From NCBI GenBank assembly GCA_016926505.1, contig JAFGOM010000097.1:62001-126000 (forward strand): a stretch of DNA of 64,000 bases, written 5' to 3'. The stretch is from Methanospirillaceae archaeon (GTDB taxonomy: Archaea > Halobacteriota > Methanomicrobia > Methanomicrobiales > Methanospirillaceae). Under the pieces are notes generated by a model. That model saw nothing but the letters and a program-made list of their open reading frames with translations. It had not been told where the DNA came from and did no database searches. Positions within the stretch are counted from its first letter, which is position 1, and each line of letters starts with the position of its first letter. A program made the position numbers and the translations under genes. This document shows, one piece after another, positions 28,996-37,758 of this stretch.

Positions 28996-29751
28996 TTATC
29001 TTCCTCTGATTGAGTATGAGATAACTCCCTTGTTGCAGGTATCAGCACAACTGGCACAGAGGATACAGTCTGCATTCTCCATCTGGTTCTTCCTGACCAT
29101 GGCATGCACATCAAGACCCATCGGGCATGCTCGTGAACAGTCATTGCAGTCATTGCAGAGGTCTGCATCGGCACTCAGTTGCAGGGCGGGCCACCCGATG
29201 AGATTGCGGATCTTTCTGCCGGCAACCATTAATCCTGCTATCGGGCAGAGGACATGACAAAAACCGCGTCTGCCGGTAAGGAAAGAAACAACGAAGATGA
29301 AAGCAAAGATGATACAGACGACCACCATGACATCCGGTGAAGAGATCGAGATCCCGTTTACCGTGCCATAGAGGGGATCAATTCCCCTGATCCCCCCTGC
29401 TGACAGGAAGGTGAATCCGATGGCTGCAAGCCAGAGAATCGTAATTACGTACTTGATCCAGTTCCTCCAGCCCCCTTTTACCGTCTTTTTCATGACCGGA
29501 GCACATATCTCCTGCCATGCACCCATGGGACAGAACCATCCGCACCAGATTCGTCCTGCGATAAGGGATATAATAAAAAGTGCGATAAAAAGCAGCATAC
29601 TGCCTGCGACTATCCCTTCTGCCGCTCCCATCATAATGACAATGGGAGAGACATAAAAGATTGTTACCGGAATAAGAAGGAACGAGACAATAAGGATAAT
29701 AAATCGTATCTTCTGCCGCAATTTGCCTGCAGATGATTTTTCTTCAGCCAT
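28996..29751 (-). CDS. NapH/NosR-type membrane ferredoxin
   Basis: A 251-residue membrane iron-sulfur protein. Five or so helices contain the cysteine motif CGWFCPMGAWQE in a loop and a second CHVLCPI. The C-terminal cytoplasmic part holds two 4Fe-4S motifs, CNDCNDCSRACP and CILCASCADTC. This is the NapH/MauN/RdxA-like architecture that passes electrons between a membrane donor and a soluble or exported acceptor. No nitrate or nitrous oxide reductase lies nearby, so its partner in this methanogen is unknown. Confidence 0.9.
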   Translation of the reverse strand: MAEEKSSAGKLRQKIRFIILIVSFLLIPVTIFYVSPIVIMMGAAEGIVAGSMLLFIALFIISLIAGRIWCGWFCPMGAWQEICAPVMKKTVKGGWRNWIKYVITILWLAAIGFTFLSAGGIRGIDPLYGTVNGISISSPDVMVVVCIIFAFIFVVSFLTGRRGFCHVLCPIAGLMVAGRKIRNLIGWPALQLSADADLCNDCNDCSRACPMGLDVHAMVRKNQMENADCILCASCADTCNKGVISYSIRGR

Positions 29752-30011
29752 ATATCTCTATTAGCTCGCGGGATATTTACCGCATCCGATGATTCTAGAA
29801 AAGGGGAAAGGATCTCATTTTTACTCATACTCAATTCAAACGACAATCGGCAGGTATATCTCTTATTCATTTAATTTTCTGGAAATTGGTTTTTCAGGGT
29901 CTGTTAGTTATTCTTTCTTCATCCTGCAGTTATAGTAGAAAATCCAGACAGGAACAGGTAATTTTTACCGATAGGTTTTTCAGGTAATAAAATGATTATT
30001 CATTGGTTACT

Positions 30012-30347
30012 ATGACCGGAAAGTTTGAAGTATACAAGGATAAAGCAGGAGAGTTTCGGTTCAGGTTAAAAGCAGGCAACAACCAGGTAATACTGACCGG
30101 GGAAGGTTACAAATCCAAGGCAGGATGTATGAAAGGTATTGAATCGATCCGTAAGAATGCTGCTGATGATTCCCGCTTTGAAGTGAAAAAGGATAAGGCA
30201 GAAAAGTTCCGTTTTTCCTTAAAAGCTGCCAATGGTGAAATTATCGGACAGAGCCAGGGATATAAATCCGAGAATTCCTGCAGGAACGGAATCGAATCCG
30301 TGAAGAAAAACGCTGCAGATGCAGAGATAAAAGAATTAAAAGAATAA
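30012..30347 (+). CDS. DUF1508 (YegP-like) tandem-repeat protein
   Basis: A 111-residue protein made of two near-identical repeats of about 50 residues. Each contains KFxVxKDKAxxFRFxLKA and a GYKSxxxCxxGIESxxKNA tail. This is the DUF1508/YegP fold, a small domain-swapped beta protein often linked to stress. ATG 30012 matches the family start; a TTG three codons earlier is less likely. It stands as a single gene. Confidence 0.93.
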   Translation: MTGKFEVYKDKAGEFRFRLKAGNNQVILTGEGYKSKAGCMKGIESIRKNAADDSRFEVKKDKAEKFRFSLKAANGEIIGQSQGYKSENSCRNGIESVKKNAADAEIKELKE

Positions 30348-30765
30348 CCAACCTGATATTCTTCCTTTTTAACTGAATTGAAAATAAGAAACAACGTCAG
30401 TCATCCTGACTGAATTCAGAAGTCCTGACAGGTTCAAAGTCATTCTGACGAATCAAAATATTCTATTTCATCGCACTTGATTAAATCATCATTTGCCCGG
30501 GTACTGGATATTTTCATCAGCAACTTCCGGGAACAACAGTATTCGTGCAAAAGAATTTTTAAATTCTGTACCGGTATAACCACAGACTGTTGTGAATGAT
30601 GTATTCACCATTTATCAAACCCTTAATAAATAGAAGGGGAAATGCCCTATAACACAGGTCTTGAAGAACAGATAACACAATTAACAGAAACTCAATATCA
30701 CATTCAGATGAACAGGAACGGCATTTTGTGATTATGAACGAATCCCTGGACCTGTCGGATTGCAC
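30348..30765. other. Intergenic region with a small inverted repeat
   Basis: About 420 bases without a convincing gene. Just after the DUF1508 stop there is a T-rich run (TTCCTTTTT, near 30,362-30,370), probably its terminator. A perfect 7-bp inverted repeat TCAGTCA-TCC-TGACTGA lies at 30397-30413, followed by two more CTGAC words. The right end should hold the ATPase promoter. Confidence 0.45.
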
Positions 30766-33345
30766 ATGACACCCCTAGATCTTGAATCGGTACACGGACT
30801 CTCATCTGATGAGGCGGCCCTTCGGATTCAGTCCTTTGGATACAATGAACTGCCCGGTTCAGCCCCCCATGGGATCCTGGAAATTATCGGTGATGTTGCT
30901 AAGGAACCGATGTTCATTCTACTGGTCGCAAGCGGCCTAATCTATTTTTTACTTGGCGACATGGCCGAAAGCATCATGCTGATGAGTTTTGTTGGTATCA
31001 TCATCGCAATCACCGTGTACCAGGAGAGAAAGACCGAGCGGGCACTCGATTCACTCCGGAACCTCTCCAGTCCCAGGGCTCTCGTTATCAGGGATGGTAA
31101 ACAGAGACGAATTGCCGGAAGGGAGGTAGTTCCCGGAGATACACTGATTCTTGTCGAAGGAGACCGGGTTCCGGCTGACGGGATTCTCCTCTCCTCCAAC
31201 AATATCCAGGTAGATGAATCGCTTCTTACCGGGGAATCAATACCGGTTCGGAAAGTAGTATGGACGAAAGATACACCGGCAGAGCGACCGGGGGGGGATG
31301 ATCAACCCTTTCTCTACTCAGGGACGATGGTCGTACAGGGCCAGGGACTGGCAGAGGTAATCCGGACGGGTGCAAAGACTGAGATGGGAAGAATCGGTTC
31401 GATCCTAAAGACAGTAGATAGGGGAGAGACCCGGCTTAAAACAGAGATCGTGCATCTTGTCAGGTCTATCGCCATCATCGGCTTTTTTCTTTGTCTGATA
31501 ATCGTCATTGTATACAGTGTGAGCAGGGGTAACTGGATCGAGGGACTGCTTGCGGGAATTACTCTTGCGATGGCGATCATCCCGGAAGAGTTCCCGGTTG
31601 TTCTGACCGTTTTCCTTGCACTCGGTGCATGGAGAATCTCAAAAAAGAATGTTCTGACCCGTCAGGTCCCGGCAATTGAGACACTCGGCTCTGCAACAGT
31701 ACTATGTGTAGACAAGACCGGCACTCTCACCGAGAACCGGATGACCGTCCATTCTTTTTTTTCCGATGAAAAGATGTATGAAGGTGATAGTCAGAAGATC
31801 CGTTCCGTTCCGGAGAATTATCATGAAATGGCAGAATTCGCCATTCTGGCCTGTAAAAAGGATCCCTTTGATCCCATGGAGAAAGCATTGATAGAACTCT
31901 CGAAAGGGGATTTTGGAAAGACCGAGCATATTCATACCGGCTGGGAACTGATTGTCGAATATCCGCTCTCACCGGACCTTCTTGCCATGTCAAATGTCTG
32001 GCGGTCCCCCGGGGGAGATGAGTATGTCATCGCCACAAAGGGAGCTCCTGAAGCAATCGCCGATCTCTGCCATTTTGATTCCGGGAAACTACAGTCACTC
32101 ACAGAAGACATTAACCGAATGGCAGCACGAGGACTTCGAGTCCTTGCAATCGCACGGGCATCATTTACCATCTGTAAGCTCCCGGAAGAACAACATGATT
32201 TTACCTTTACCTACCTTGGACTGATAGGATTTGCCGATCCGGTTCGTTCCTTAGTCCCGGATGCAATTCACGAGTGTTATGCCGCCGGAATCCGGGTCAT
32301 TATGATAACCGGCGATTATCCACTCACTGCCCAAAATATCGGCGAACAGATAGGTCTGAAACATACCGGTCGGTGTATTACCGGAGCTGAACTGGATCTA
32401 ATGGACGAGGATGAGCTAAAAAGCCGGATCAGGACCACGGACCTTTTTGCCCGGGCAGTTCCGGAACAGAAACTGCGGATTGTCAATGCCCTCAAAGCCA
32501 ACGGTGAGGTTGTTGCCATGACGGGTGACGGGGTAAACGATGCCCCGGCGTTAAAATGTGCAGATATCGGCATTGCAATGGGGGGCAGGGGAACTGATGT
32601 CGCCCGTGAATCTTCGTCACTTGTGCTTCTGGACGATAACTTCACCTCTATTGTCTCTGCTGTACGTCTGGGACGGAGGATCTTTGATAACCTGAAGAAA
32701 GCGATGGCATATATCATATCAGTCCATATCCCCATCGCGGGCATGTCACTTATTCCCGTTCTTTTCAACATGCCGTTGATACTGCTGCCCGTGCATATCG
32801 TGTTTCTTGAGTTAATTATCGATCCTGCCTGTTCTATCGTATTCGAGTCTGAAAAAGAAGAACCAAACGTGATGAATCGTCCTCCCCGGCAAAGCAGGGA
32901 AGGTCTTTTTACAAAAAAAATCCTCGTACTCAGTCTCCTCCAGGGTTTTGTTGTATTAACCATGGTCTTTATCATATACCTGAATGCTGTAAGCAGGGGT
33001 TTTGGTGATGCAGAGGTACGGACACTGACTTTTACAACGATTGTTATATCAAATCTCTGTCTCATTCTGACAAACCGGTCATGGTCTGAAACGATACTTA
33101 CAACTCTACGCTCTTACAACAAGGCTATGATCTGGGTATTTGCAGGGACTATCATAAGCCTAATACTTGTTCTCTTTCTGCCTGTTCTACAGGATCTCTT
33201 CAGGTTTGGTGCCGTTCCGAACATTGATCTTATTATCTGTGTTCTTGCAGGAATCATGAGTGTCATCTGGTTTGAGTGCTACAAGTGCCGGGACTCCCGG
33301 AGAATTGTTGAGGGTGATAAAAGCACCGTATTATTCTTTATCTGA
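30766..33345 (+). CDS. P-type cation-transporting ATPase, P2-like
   Basis: ATP-driven cation pump of 859 residues. Actuator motif LTGESIP, phosphorylation motif DKTGTLTEN (aspartate 316), hinge TGDGVNDAPAL and about ten helices are all present. Helix M4 reads IPEEFPVVLT rather than the PEGLP of Ca2+ pumps, and M6 reads IDPACSIVFESE. These mark an uncharacterised P2 subgroup usually labelled a Ca2+ or Mn2+ pump. No N-terminal heavy-metal (CxxC) domain is present. ATG 30766 was chosen over an in-frame TTG two codons earlier. The ion is not known. Confidence 0.92.
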   Translation: MTPLDLESVHGLSSDEAALRIQSFGYNELPGSAPHGILEIIGDVAKEPMFILLVASGLIYFLLGDMAESIMLMSFVGIIIAITVYQERKTERALDSLRNLSSPRALVIRDGKQRRIAGREVVPGDTLILVEGDRVPADGILLSSNNIQVDESLLTGESIPVRKVVWTKDTPAERPGGDDQPFLYSGTMVVQGQGLAEVIRTGAKTEMGRIGSILKTVDRGETRLKTEIVHLVRSIAIIGFFLCLIIVIVYSVSRGNWIEGLLAGITLAMAIIPEEFPVVLTVFLALGAWRISKKNVLTRQVPAIETLGSATVLCVDKTGTLTENRMTVHSFFSDEKMYEGDSQKIRSVPENYHEMAEFAILACKKDPFDPMEKALIELSKGDFGKTEHIHTGWELIVEYPLSPDLLAMSNVWRSPGGDEYVIATKGAPEAIADLCHFDSGKLQSLTEDINRMAARGLRVLAIARASFTICKLPEEQHDFTFTYLGLIGFADPVRSLVPDAIHECYAAGIRVIMITGDYPLTAQNIGEQIGLKHTGRCITGAELDLMDEDELKSRIRTTDLFARAVPEQKLRIVNALKANGEVVAMTGDGVNDAPALKCADIGIAMGGRGTDVARESSSLVLLDDNFTSIVSAVRLGRRIFDNLKKAMAYIISVHIPIAGMSLIPVLFNMPLILLPVHIVFLELIIDPACSIVFESEKEEPNVMNRPPRQSREGLFTKKILVLSLLQGFVVLTMVFIIYLNAVSRGFGDAEVRTLTFTTIVISNLCLILTNRSWSETILTTLRSYNKAMIWVFAGTIISLILVLFLPVLQDLFRFGAVPNIDLIICVLAGIMSVIWFECYKCRDSRRIVEGDKSTVLFFI

Positions 33346-33440
33346 AAGACAAATATTCCGGGGTATCAGGACAGGACGAAGAATTACCATACCATTGGTG
33401 TCAAAGATGACAAGACCGTAGGGTATATATACGTATAAAG

Positions 33441-33456
33441 TTCAACTTTTTTTGAA
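33441..33456 (+). promoter_or_regulatory. TTCAA-N6-TTGAA dyad in the ProC-like promoter
   Basis: TTCAACTTTTTTTGAA lies directly behind a TATA-like GTATAAAG (33433-33440) and 15 bases before the ATG. It matches 14 of 16 bases of the dyad upstream of the ArsP permease. Here the dyad is downstream of the TATA box, where a bound repressor would block initiation. Confidence 0.5.
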
Positions 33457-33471
33457 ACAAAAAGATCTACC

Positions 33472-34248
33472 ATGTCAAAAACGACAGCCTTTATCGGAGC
33501 CGGAAGGGTAACCCGAATCATCCTTGAAGGTCTTGCCAGAAAGAACAGTCTTCCTGACCGGATTATTATAATGGATACTGATACCGGGATCTCTCAAAAA
33601 CTTGCAGAATCCTTCCCCATGATTGAACAAAAAACAGAACCGGATGAGGCCATCAGGACAGCTGACTTCCTCTTCATCGGCCTTCACCCCCCGGTTGTAG
33701 TTGAGATGCTCAAGCAGGTAACCCCGTACCTTGGTGAAAGTACTGTCATCGTCTCTCTTGCACCAAAGATTAAGATTACAACGATAAATCAGATTACCGG
33801 TACAGACCGGGCTGTCATCAGGATGATCCCAAACGCTGCTTCCTATGTTAATCAGGGATATAACCCGGTTACATTCGGACCTGCATGTACGGATGCCTTC
33901 AGGAAGGCATTCTCTGATCTTGTTCTCCCACTTGGCCTGATGCCGGAAGTTCCTGAAGAGAGACTCGAAGCATATGCGGTTATTACTGCGATGGGCCCGA
34001 CCTATCTCTGGTTCCAGATAGCCGAACTCATCAGTCTCGGAGAATCATTCGGGCTTACCCGGGATGATGCAACCCGTGCGGTCCTCTCGATGACGATAGG
34101 TGCTGTAGAAACGGTAAAAGAGTCAAAAATAACCCTGGAAGCAGTAATAGACCTTATCCCGGTAAAGCCCCTTGCCGACCATGAAGAGGCGATCCGGTCG
34201 ATGTACAAAGAGACCCTTACCGGATTTTACAAAAAACTGATTTCCTGA
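33472..34248 (+). CDS. Pyrroline-5-carboxylate reductase-like protein
   Basis: A 258-residue NAD(P)-dependent reductase of the ProC family. The N-terminal Rossmann start (TAFIGAGRVTRIILEG), the RMIPNAASYVNQG segment and the C-terminal dimerisation helices (AVITAMGPTYLWFQIAEL) fit. The fingerprint GAGRV replaces the usual GxGNM, and overall conservation is moderate, so a different imine substrate is possible. A strong TATA box (GTATATATA near 33422) and the dyad at 33441 lie upstream. It sits at the left edge of the redox island but may not belong to it. Confidence 0.75.
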   Translation: MSKTTAFIGAGRVTRIILEGLARKNSLPDRIIIMDTDTGISQKLAESFPMIEQKTEPDEAIRTADFLFIGLHPPVVVEMLKQVTPYLGESTVIVSLAPKIKITTINQITGTDRAVIRMIPNAASYVNQGYNPVTFGPACTDAFRKAFSDLVLPLGLMPEVPEERLEAYAVITAMGPTYLWFQIAELISLGESFGLTRDDATRAVLSMTIGAVETVKESKITLEAVIDLIPVKPLADHEEAIRSMYKETLTGFYKKLIS

Positions 34249-34262
34249 CTCAAAAAGAGATC

Positions 34263-34724
34263 TCAAAGATTCTTTTCAGAAGTATACCAGAGGTATACTT
34301 CCTCAAAATATTCCTTGATATCAGGAGAACCTTCAAACGCTACCGGCCCGATATAGAGCACCGGAGTATAGACTACCTCCCTGTTGAACTGTTGTTTAAA
34401 CTCCTTAAACAACTTCCGTTCTTCTGAACTATCTGCCAGGTTTAGTATCTGCACGTGAGTTTCCGGGTTAATTTTTATGTATTCATCAAGAAATTCATGG
34501 GCCGGAGTACAGACTCCACATTCGGGATCATAAAAGAAAACGACTGCATCTTCTGAATATTCCGGGGCAACATCTGCGATAAGCTCGTATAACGCACCGT
34601 CTTCTATCTCGGATCCATCTTCGATAAAGATGGTTGCACTGGCAGGTACCATTGCTATGCTCATCCCGAGAACGAGGAGACAGAATACAATTGGTTTTAA
34701 TCTTTTCATCTGTGTCTGATTCAT
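34263..34724 (-). CDS. Exported thioredoxin-like protein, CGVC active site
   Basis: A 153-residue secreted protein with a signal peptide (core FCLLVLGMSIAMV, cleavage after ASA). A thioredoxin fold follows, with the redox motif CGVC (C69, C72) and a cis-proline strand TPVLYIG. Before the fold lies IFIEDGSEIEDGALYELI, which recurs in the gene at 37759, so the two are paralogues. Probably a dithiol carrier or metal-thiol reductase at the cell surface. A dyad related to the regulon sites is at 34776. A start at the sixth codon (ATG 34709) is an alternative. Confidence 0.82.
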   Translation of the reverse strand: MNQTQMKRLKPIVFCLLVLGMSIAMVPASATIFIEDGSEIEDGALYELIADVAPEYSEDAVVFFYDPECGVCTPAHEFLDEYIKINPETHVQILNLADSSEERKLFKEFKQQFNREVVYTPVLYIGPVAFEGSPDIKEYFEEVYLWYTSEKNL

Positions 34725-34775
34725 GAGTTGTACCTCTGTGCCATATGTTGATATGACACTTTAATTATATTTGAA

Positions 34776-34791
34776 TTCTAAATTTTTTGAA
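34776..34791 (-). promoter_or_regulatory. Imperfect TTCAA-N6-TTGAA dyad upstream of the secreted thioredoxin
   Basis: TTCTAAATTTTTTGAA has one mismatch in the left half-site. On the minus strand it lies just upstream of a TATA-like AAATATAATT (about 34,762-34,771), the same arrangement as at the ArsP permease promoter. Confidence 0.4.
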
Positions 34792-34971
34792 ATAAATAGT
34801 TTCCTCAAAAACGTCGAATACACAATTGTGAAGAGAGTTTCTTACTTTATGAGAAAAGATAAAAAAAGAGACAAATAAAAATCGTTCTGCTAATGAAAAA
34901 ATTGCATCAGGATAAGAGATTAAGTAATCAGAAACCTAATAAACCCTAACTATCATAGTACTGTGTGCTGT

Positions 34972-34987
34972 TTCAATATTTATTGAA
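34972..34987 (+). promoter_or_regulatory. TTCAA-N6-TTGAA dyad upstream of the CcdA-thioredoxin fusion
   Basis: TTCAATATTTATTGAA is a perfect palindrome (TTCAATA-TT-TATTGAA). It differs from the site upstream of the ArsP permease at one base in 16. A TATA-like ACATAAAAC follows about 12 bases downstream. Together with the site at 34776 it occupies the 320-base divergent gap 34725-35044, which otherwise holds no gene. Confidence 0.6.
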
Positions 34988-35044
34988 TCAATAGAGGAAC
35001 ATAAAACACCTCATTTGGCTATCAATGAGAGATAATCAAAATAA

Positions 35045-36178
35045 ATGGTTAATACAATGATTCCAACCCAGGCATACAAACCATCTAAAACGAGTATAGC
35101 ACTGGTGATCTTCTGCGCAATCATCTTACTTATTTGCGGAGTGTTTGCAGAAGATGCAACAGAGCCATCAGTACAAATTTATGACCCGGATATCGTTCAT
35201 GTTTTTCACAGCCCTTACTGTGCAGAGTGTCATAAAGTACTGCCCTTTATTGAAGAATACGAAATACTACACCCTGAAGTACCGGTTCAGTATCATGATA
35301 TCACCAGGGATCAGGAGGACATTCTGCTCTTTGAACATTTCAGAAAGATGCACCCTGATGAGAAGATATATGTTCCGGTTATTTTTATCGGCAACCATAT
35401 CCTTGTTGGAGAGAAGAAGATCCTTTCAGATCTCGAGGATACCATCCAGACTGTACAACAGACCGTAACTTCCGAAAACGGGTTTGGTCTCCCTGATTCT
35501 TCCGGGGAGATATCAATTAACCCGGTAATTCTTTTATTAGCTGCAATCGGTGAGGGTTTTAATCCCTGTGGACTTCTGGTGCTTGCCCTGCTGCTCGTCT
35601 CCCTGATGGCCTCGGATTCCAGGAAGACGATTCTTTATGTGGGTTCTGCATTTATCATTGCATTCTTCATTGTCAGGGTGCTGTCCGGATTTGCAATCTT
35701 CTCAGTCATCCAGCTCCCCGGTGTTGCTCACTACTTTCTCATTGCGGCAGGAGTTATCGCTATCATCGCAGGAATATTCCAGATAAAAGATGGCCTGCAG
35801 AAAAAGAAACAAGCATTATTCTCAATACCCCGGTCAAAGAAAGGATCGATATCAAAGTATCTCAAGATGGCCAGTATTCCGGCAGGATTTATTGTCGGAG
35901 GCCTTACCGGGCTGTACGGGATGGCCTGCACAGTCGGGATATATATCTCGGTTCTTGGAATGATCTACCAGGATTTTGAAACGGGAGTCCTGTACCTTCT
36001 CGCATATAATCTCGTGGTTATCATACCCCTCATCGCGATCCTGCTCCTCGTTCTCTTCGGCCTCTCACCGGAAAAATTAAACGCCTGGAGAGATGAGAGA
36101 AAAAGTCATTTACGGATAACAATCGGAGTTATCATGCTTTTAATGGGTATCATCATTCTGGTCCCGATCTTTATTTAA
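35045..36178 (+). CDS. CcdA/DsbD-type membrane protein with N-terminal exported thioredoxin domain
   Basis: A 377-residue fusion. A signal-anchor (about 17-35) is followed by an extracytoplasmic thioredoxin-like domain with CAEC (C59, C62) and the cis-proline strand VPVIFIG. Six helices of the CcdA family then carry the two membrane cysteine motifs NPCGLLVL and GMACTVG. CcdA/DsbD proteins pass electrons from cytoplasmic thioredoxin to exported dithiol proteins. Here the receiving domain is in the same chain and is a paralogue of the secreted proteins at 34263 and 37759. Start could also be ATG 35057. An ArsR-type dyad lies upstream. Confidence 0.88.
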   Translation: MVNTMIPTQAYKPSKTSIALVIFCAIILLICGVFAEDATEPSVQIYDPDIVHVFHSPYCAECHKVLPFIEEYEILHPEVPVQYHDITRDQEDILLFEHFRKMHPDEKIYVPVIFIGNHILVGEKKILSDLEDTIQTVQQTVTSENGFGLPDSSGEISINPVILLLAAIGEGFNPCGLLVLALLLVSLMASDSRKTILYVGSAFIIAFFIVRVLSGFAIFSVIQLPGVAHYFLIAAGVIAIIAGIFQIKDGLQKKKQALFSIPRSKKGSISKYLKMASIPAGFIVGGLTGLYGMACTVGIYISVLGMIYQDFETGVLYLLAYNLVVIIPLIAILLLVLFGLSPEKLNAWRDERKSHLRITIGVIMLLMGIIILVPIFI

Positions 36179-36512
36179 ATTTCATTTTTTATTTAGAATT
36201 TTTTTCCATCCCTACCCTCATCTTTGATCTCCCCAGTGGTCTGTAAGGGTGATTAAAAATTCTAAGAAAATAGGGAATTCTGGATGAAACAGGATTTAAA
36301 GGATATCGCTCATATTCCCTCGAGAGAACTTTTCCTCAAAACTGGTCAGAAATGATATCACCGATAAATTGTGTGGGCTCTCAAAATCCTGAACCGATCC
36401 TTGCAACTGATTTTGAAAGATTGGTGATGCCCCAGGGAGCGACCATTATCTCTATGAATAATGAATGCATGAATGAAACCTGACTATATTCAGGGTAGTG
36501 AAAGATTAATCA
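36179..36512. other. AT-rich interval with a possible gene remnant
   Basis: About 330 bases. A T-rich run follows the CcdA-like stop. A 43-codon plus-strand frame at 36352-36483 ends in ILATDFERLVMPQGATIISM. That is reminiscent of the end of a nuclease-type toxin fold, but it lacks any N-terminal part or ribosome site. It is best read as decayed DNA. Confidence 0.4.
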
Positions 36513-36743
36513 ATGTATACGATAATAAATAACAATAATATGGGATTTGATATCGCTTCACAGAATCAACCTCAGGGAATTCATTCAACGGGATGGATAA
36601 CGATTTCCGTAGATGAATATGAATCAATAACACATTCATTAGAAATTTTATCAGATTCAGACCTTATGGATCAGATTAAAAAGAGTAAAGAACAGGATGA
36701 AGGAAGAGATTTTGAAGAACTCGCAGAAGAACTGGGCATTTAA
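36513..36743 (+). CDS. Short antitoxin-like protein (YefM/RelB C-terminal type)
   Basis: Up to 76 residues (67 if it starts at ATG 36540). The second half (TISVDEYESITHSLEILSDSDLM, then IKKS and an acidic tail) is the toxin-binding part of Phd/YefM-type antitoxins. The first 30 residues show no sign of the usual N-terminal DNA-binding Phd fold, so this looks shortened or replaced at the front. It overlaps the RelE-like gene by 4 bases at the stops, on the opposite strand. Confidence 0.7.
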   Translation: MYTIINNNNMGFDIASQNQPQGIHSTGWITISVDEYESITHSLEILSDSDLMDQIKKSKEQDEGRDFEELAEELGI

Positions 36744-36997
36744 AAATCATCTTTATGCCACAATGCTTCAATGGAAACAACGCCTTCAACTCTGTTTATA
36801 GTATATATTATGCGATATCTGTGTTCAAAATATAATTCCCAATACCCATGAAGCCGACCTCGGAGAGGTTTCCCAAAAATTTCAGGGTATTCTTTTAATT
36901 TGCGAATTTTAGTTGCGAACCGGCTTTGAATTTCTATTGGTTGTCTTCGTAACCAGTCTTCAGCAGGCCTTTTTATGATAACACGAAAAGGACTCAT
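36740..36997 (-). CDS. RelE/ParE-family toxin
   Basis: An 85-residue basic protein with the RelE fold: FRVIIKRPAEDWLRRQP at the front, a helical pair, KPLRGRLHGYWELYFEHRYRIIYTI as the central strands, and ALWHKDDF at the end. YefM-linked RelE toxins are ribosome-dependent mRNA nucleases. The R/Y/H residues in the last third are those usually involved. Normally antitoxin and toxin are co-directional and coupled; here they converge tail to tail. Confidence 0.88.
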   Translation of the reverse strand: MSPFRVIIKRPAEDWLRRQPIEIQSRFATKIRKLKEYPEIFGKPLRGRLHGYWELYFEHRYRIIYTINRVEGVVSIEALWHKDDF

Positions 36998-37406
36998 TGT
37001 CGTATTAATTTATGAGAAAGAAGAATAAGAGAGTATTGATTCATAGTATCCGAGGTTTTTATCCATTTAGTTCGAAATAGTATCTGATATTCGTGATATA
37101 GGTATGTTGCTCACACGTAAGAAAAATTGTTTAAGTGAAATTTTTTAATTTTTCTTATCTAATAACCTCATTGTATCTATAAATACCCTCTCTGATATGT
37201 ATGGAATCCCTGTTGGGATTTATCAATCATCTCATCAATTAGGAATTTTAAGGAGTATTAATCCGATAATTTCTTTGGATAAGGTGGTAGTCCCGTAATT
37301 TTCTGTATGCCCGGTTTAATAAGATTTAATAATTCAGAAAATATTTCAATATTGTATGAATCAGCGTATACCCGATACCTGATTCCAGTCCACGGAAGGG
37401 ATAACC
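36998..37406. other. Gap with a decayed reading frame
   Basis: About 410 bases. The left part should contain the toxin promoter (AT-rich, near 37,010-37,160). A short plus-strand frame from 37,307 (YESAYTRYLIPVHGRD) looks protein-like but has no proper beginning and runs into the next small gene in another frame. The long minus-strand frame at 37,258-37,656 covers the same DNA and is rejected as its shadow. Confidence 0.4.
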
Positions 37407-37562
37407 ATGACGAAAATGACGCCAAAGCAGGAAAAGACTTTTTCAGAGATGTGTTCGATGCTGAAAAATACATTTCAGCAATCAGATGAATTGAGTATAA
37501 GGGGGGCATTGCGCATGGCAATGGCAGAATGGGAGAAGGAATCAGGCCATAGTGTTGCATAA
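37407..37562 (+). CDS. Small protein of unknown function, 51 residues
   Basis: Starts with ATG after a good ribosome site (GGAAGGGAT, spacing 7) and ends with TAA at 37560-37562. The sequence is helical and charged (MTKMTPKQEKTFSEM, later LRMAMAEWEKESGHSVA), with a codon pattern like real genes here. I do not recognise a family. It may form a pair with the frame at 37571, possibly the antitoxin or regulator half of a small two-gene unit, but that is a guess. Confidence 0.5.
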   Translation: MTKMTPKQEKTFSEMCSMLKNTFQQSDELSIRGALRMAMAEWEKESGHSVA

Positions 37563-37570
37563 GCTGAATC

Positions 37571-37720
37571 GTGGTCTTTGATAAATACCAGTCTGAATAT
37601 AATGAACCGGTTCTTCGAAAATTCGTTGCAAAATTAGTTTCACAAGGATATGACAAAACTATTGCAGAAAAAGAATCTGCTCAATTAATTGCACAAATCA
37701 GAAAAAATTATCAGAAATAA
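37571..37720 (+). CDS. Small basic protein of unknown function, 49 residues
   Basis: Begins at a GTG 8 bases after the preceding stop and ends with TAA at 37718-37720. It contains FDKYQSEYNEPVLRKF and IAEKESAQLIAQIRKNYQK and is mostly helical. No ribosome site of note. It could be the truncated end of a larger lost gene. No function is proposed. Confidence 0.4.
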   Translation: MVFDKYQSEYNEPVLRKFVAKLVSQGYDKTIAEKESAQLIAQIRKNYQK

Positions 37721-37758
37721 GCATGATATCAAAAACCAATACTCACGGATATCCGCCC

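Noticed and set aside
30397-30413. Small inverted repeat as an operator
   Set aside because: It lies some 350 bases before the ATPase start and near the end of the previous gene; no second copy or TATA box supports a regulatory role.
37258-37656. Minus-strand frame of 132 codons
   Set aside because: It lies opposite the small plus-strand frames, one of which has a good ribosome site; its composition (many Ser/Pro/Leu, no motif) is that of a shadow.
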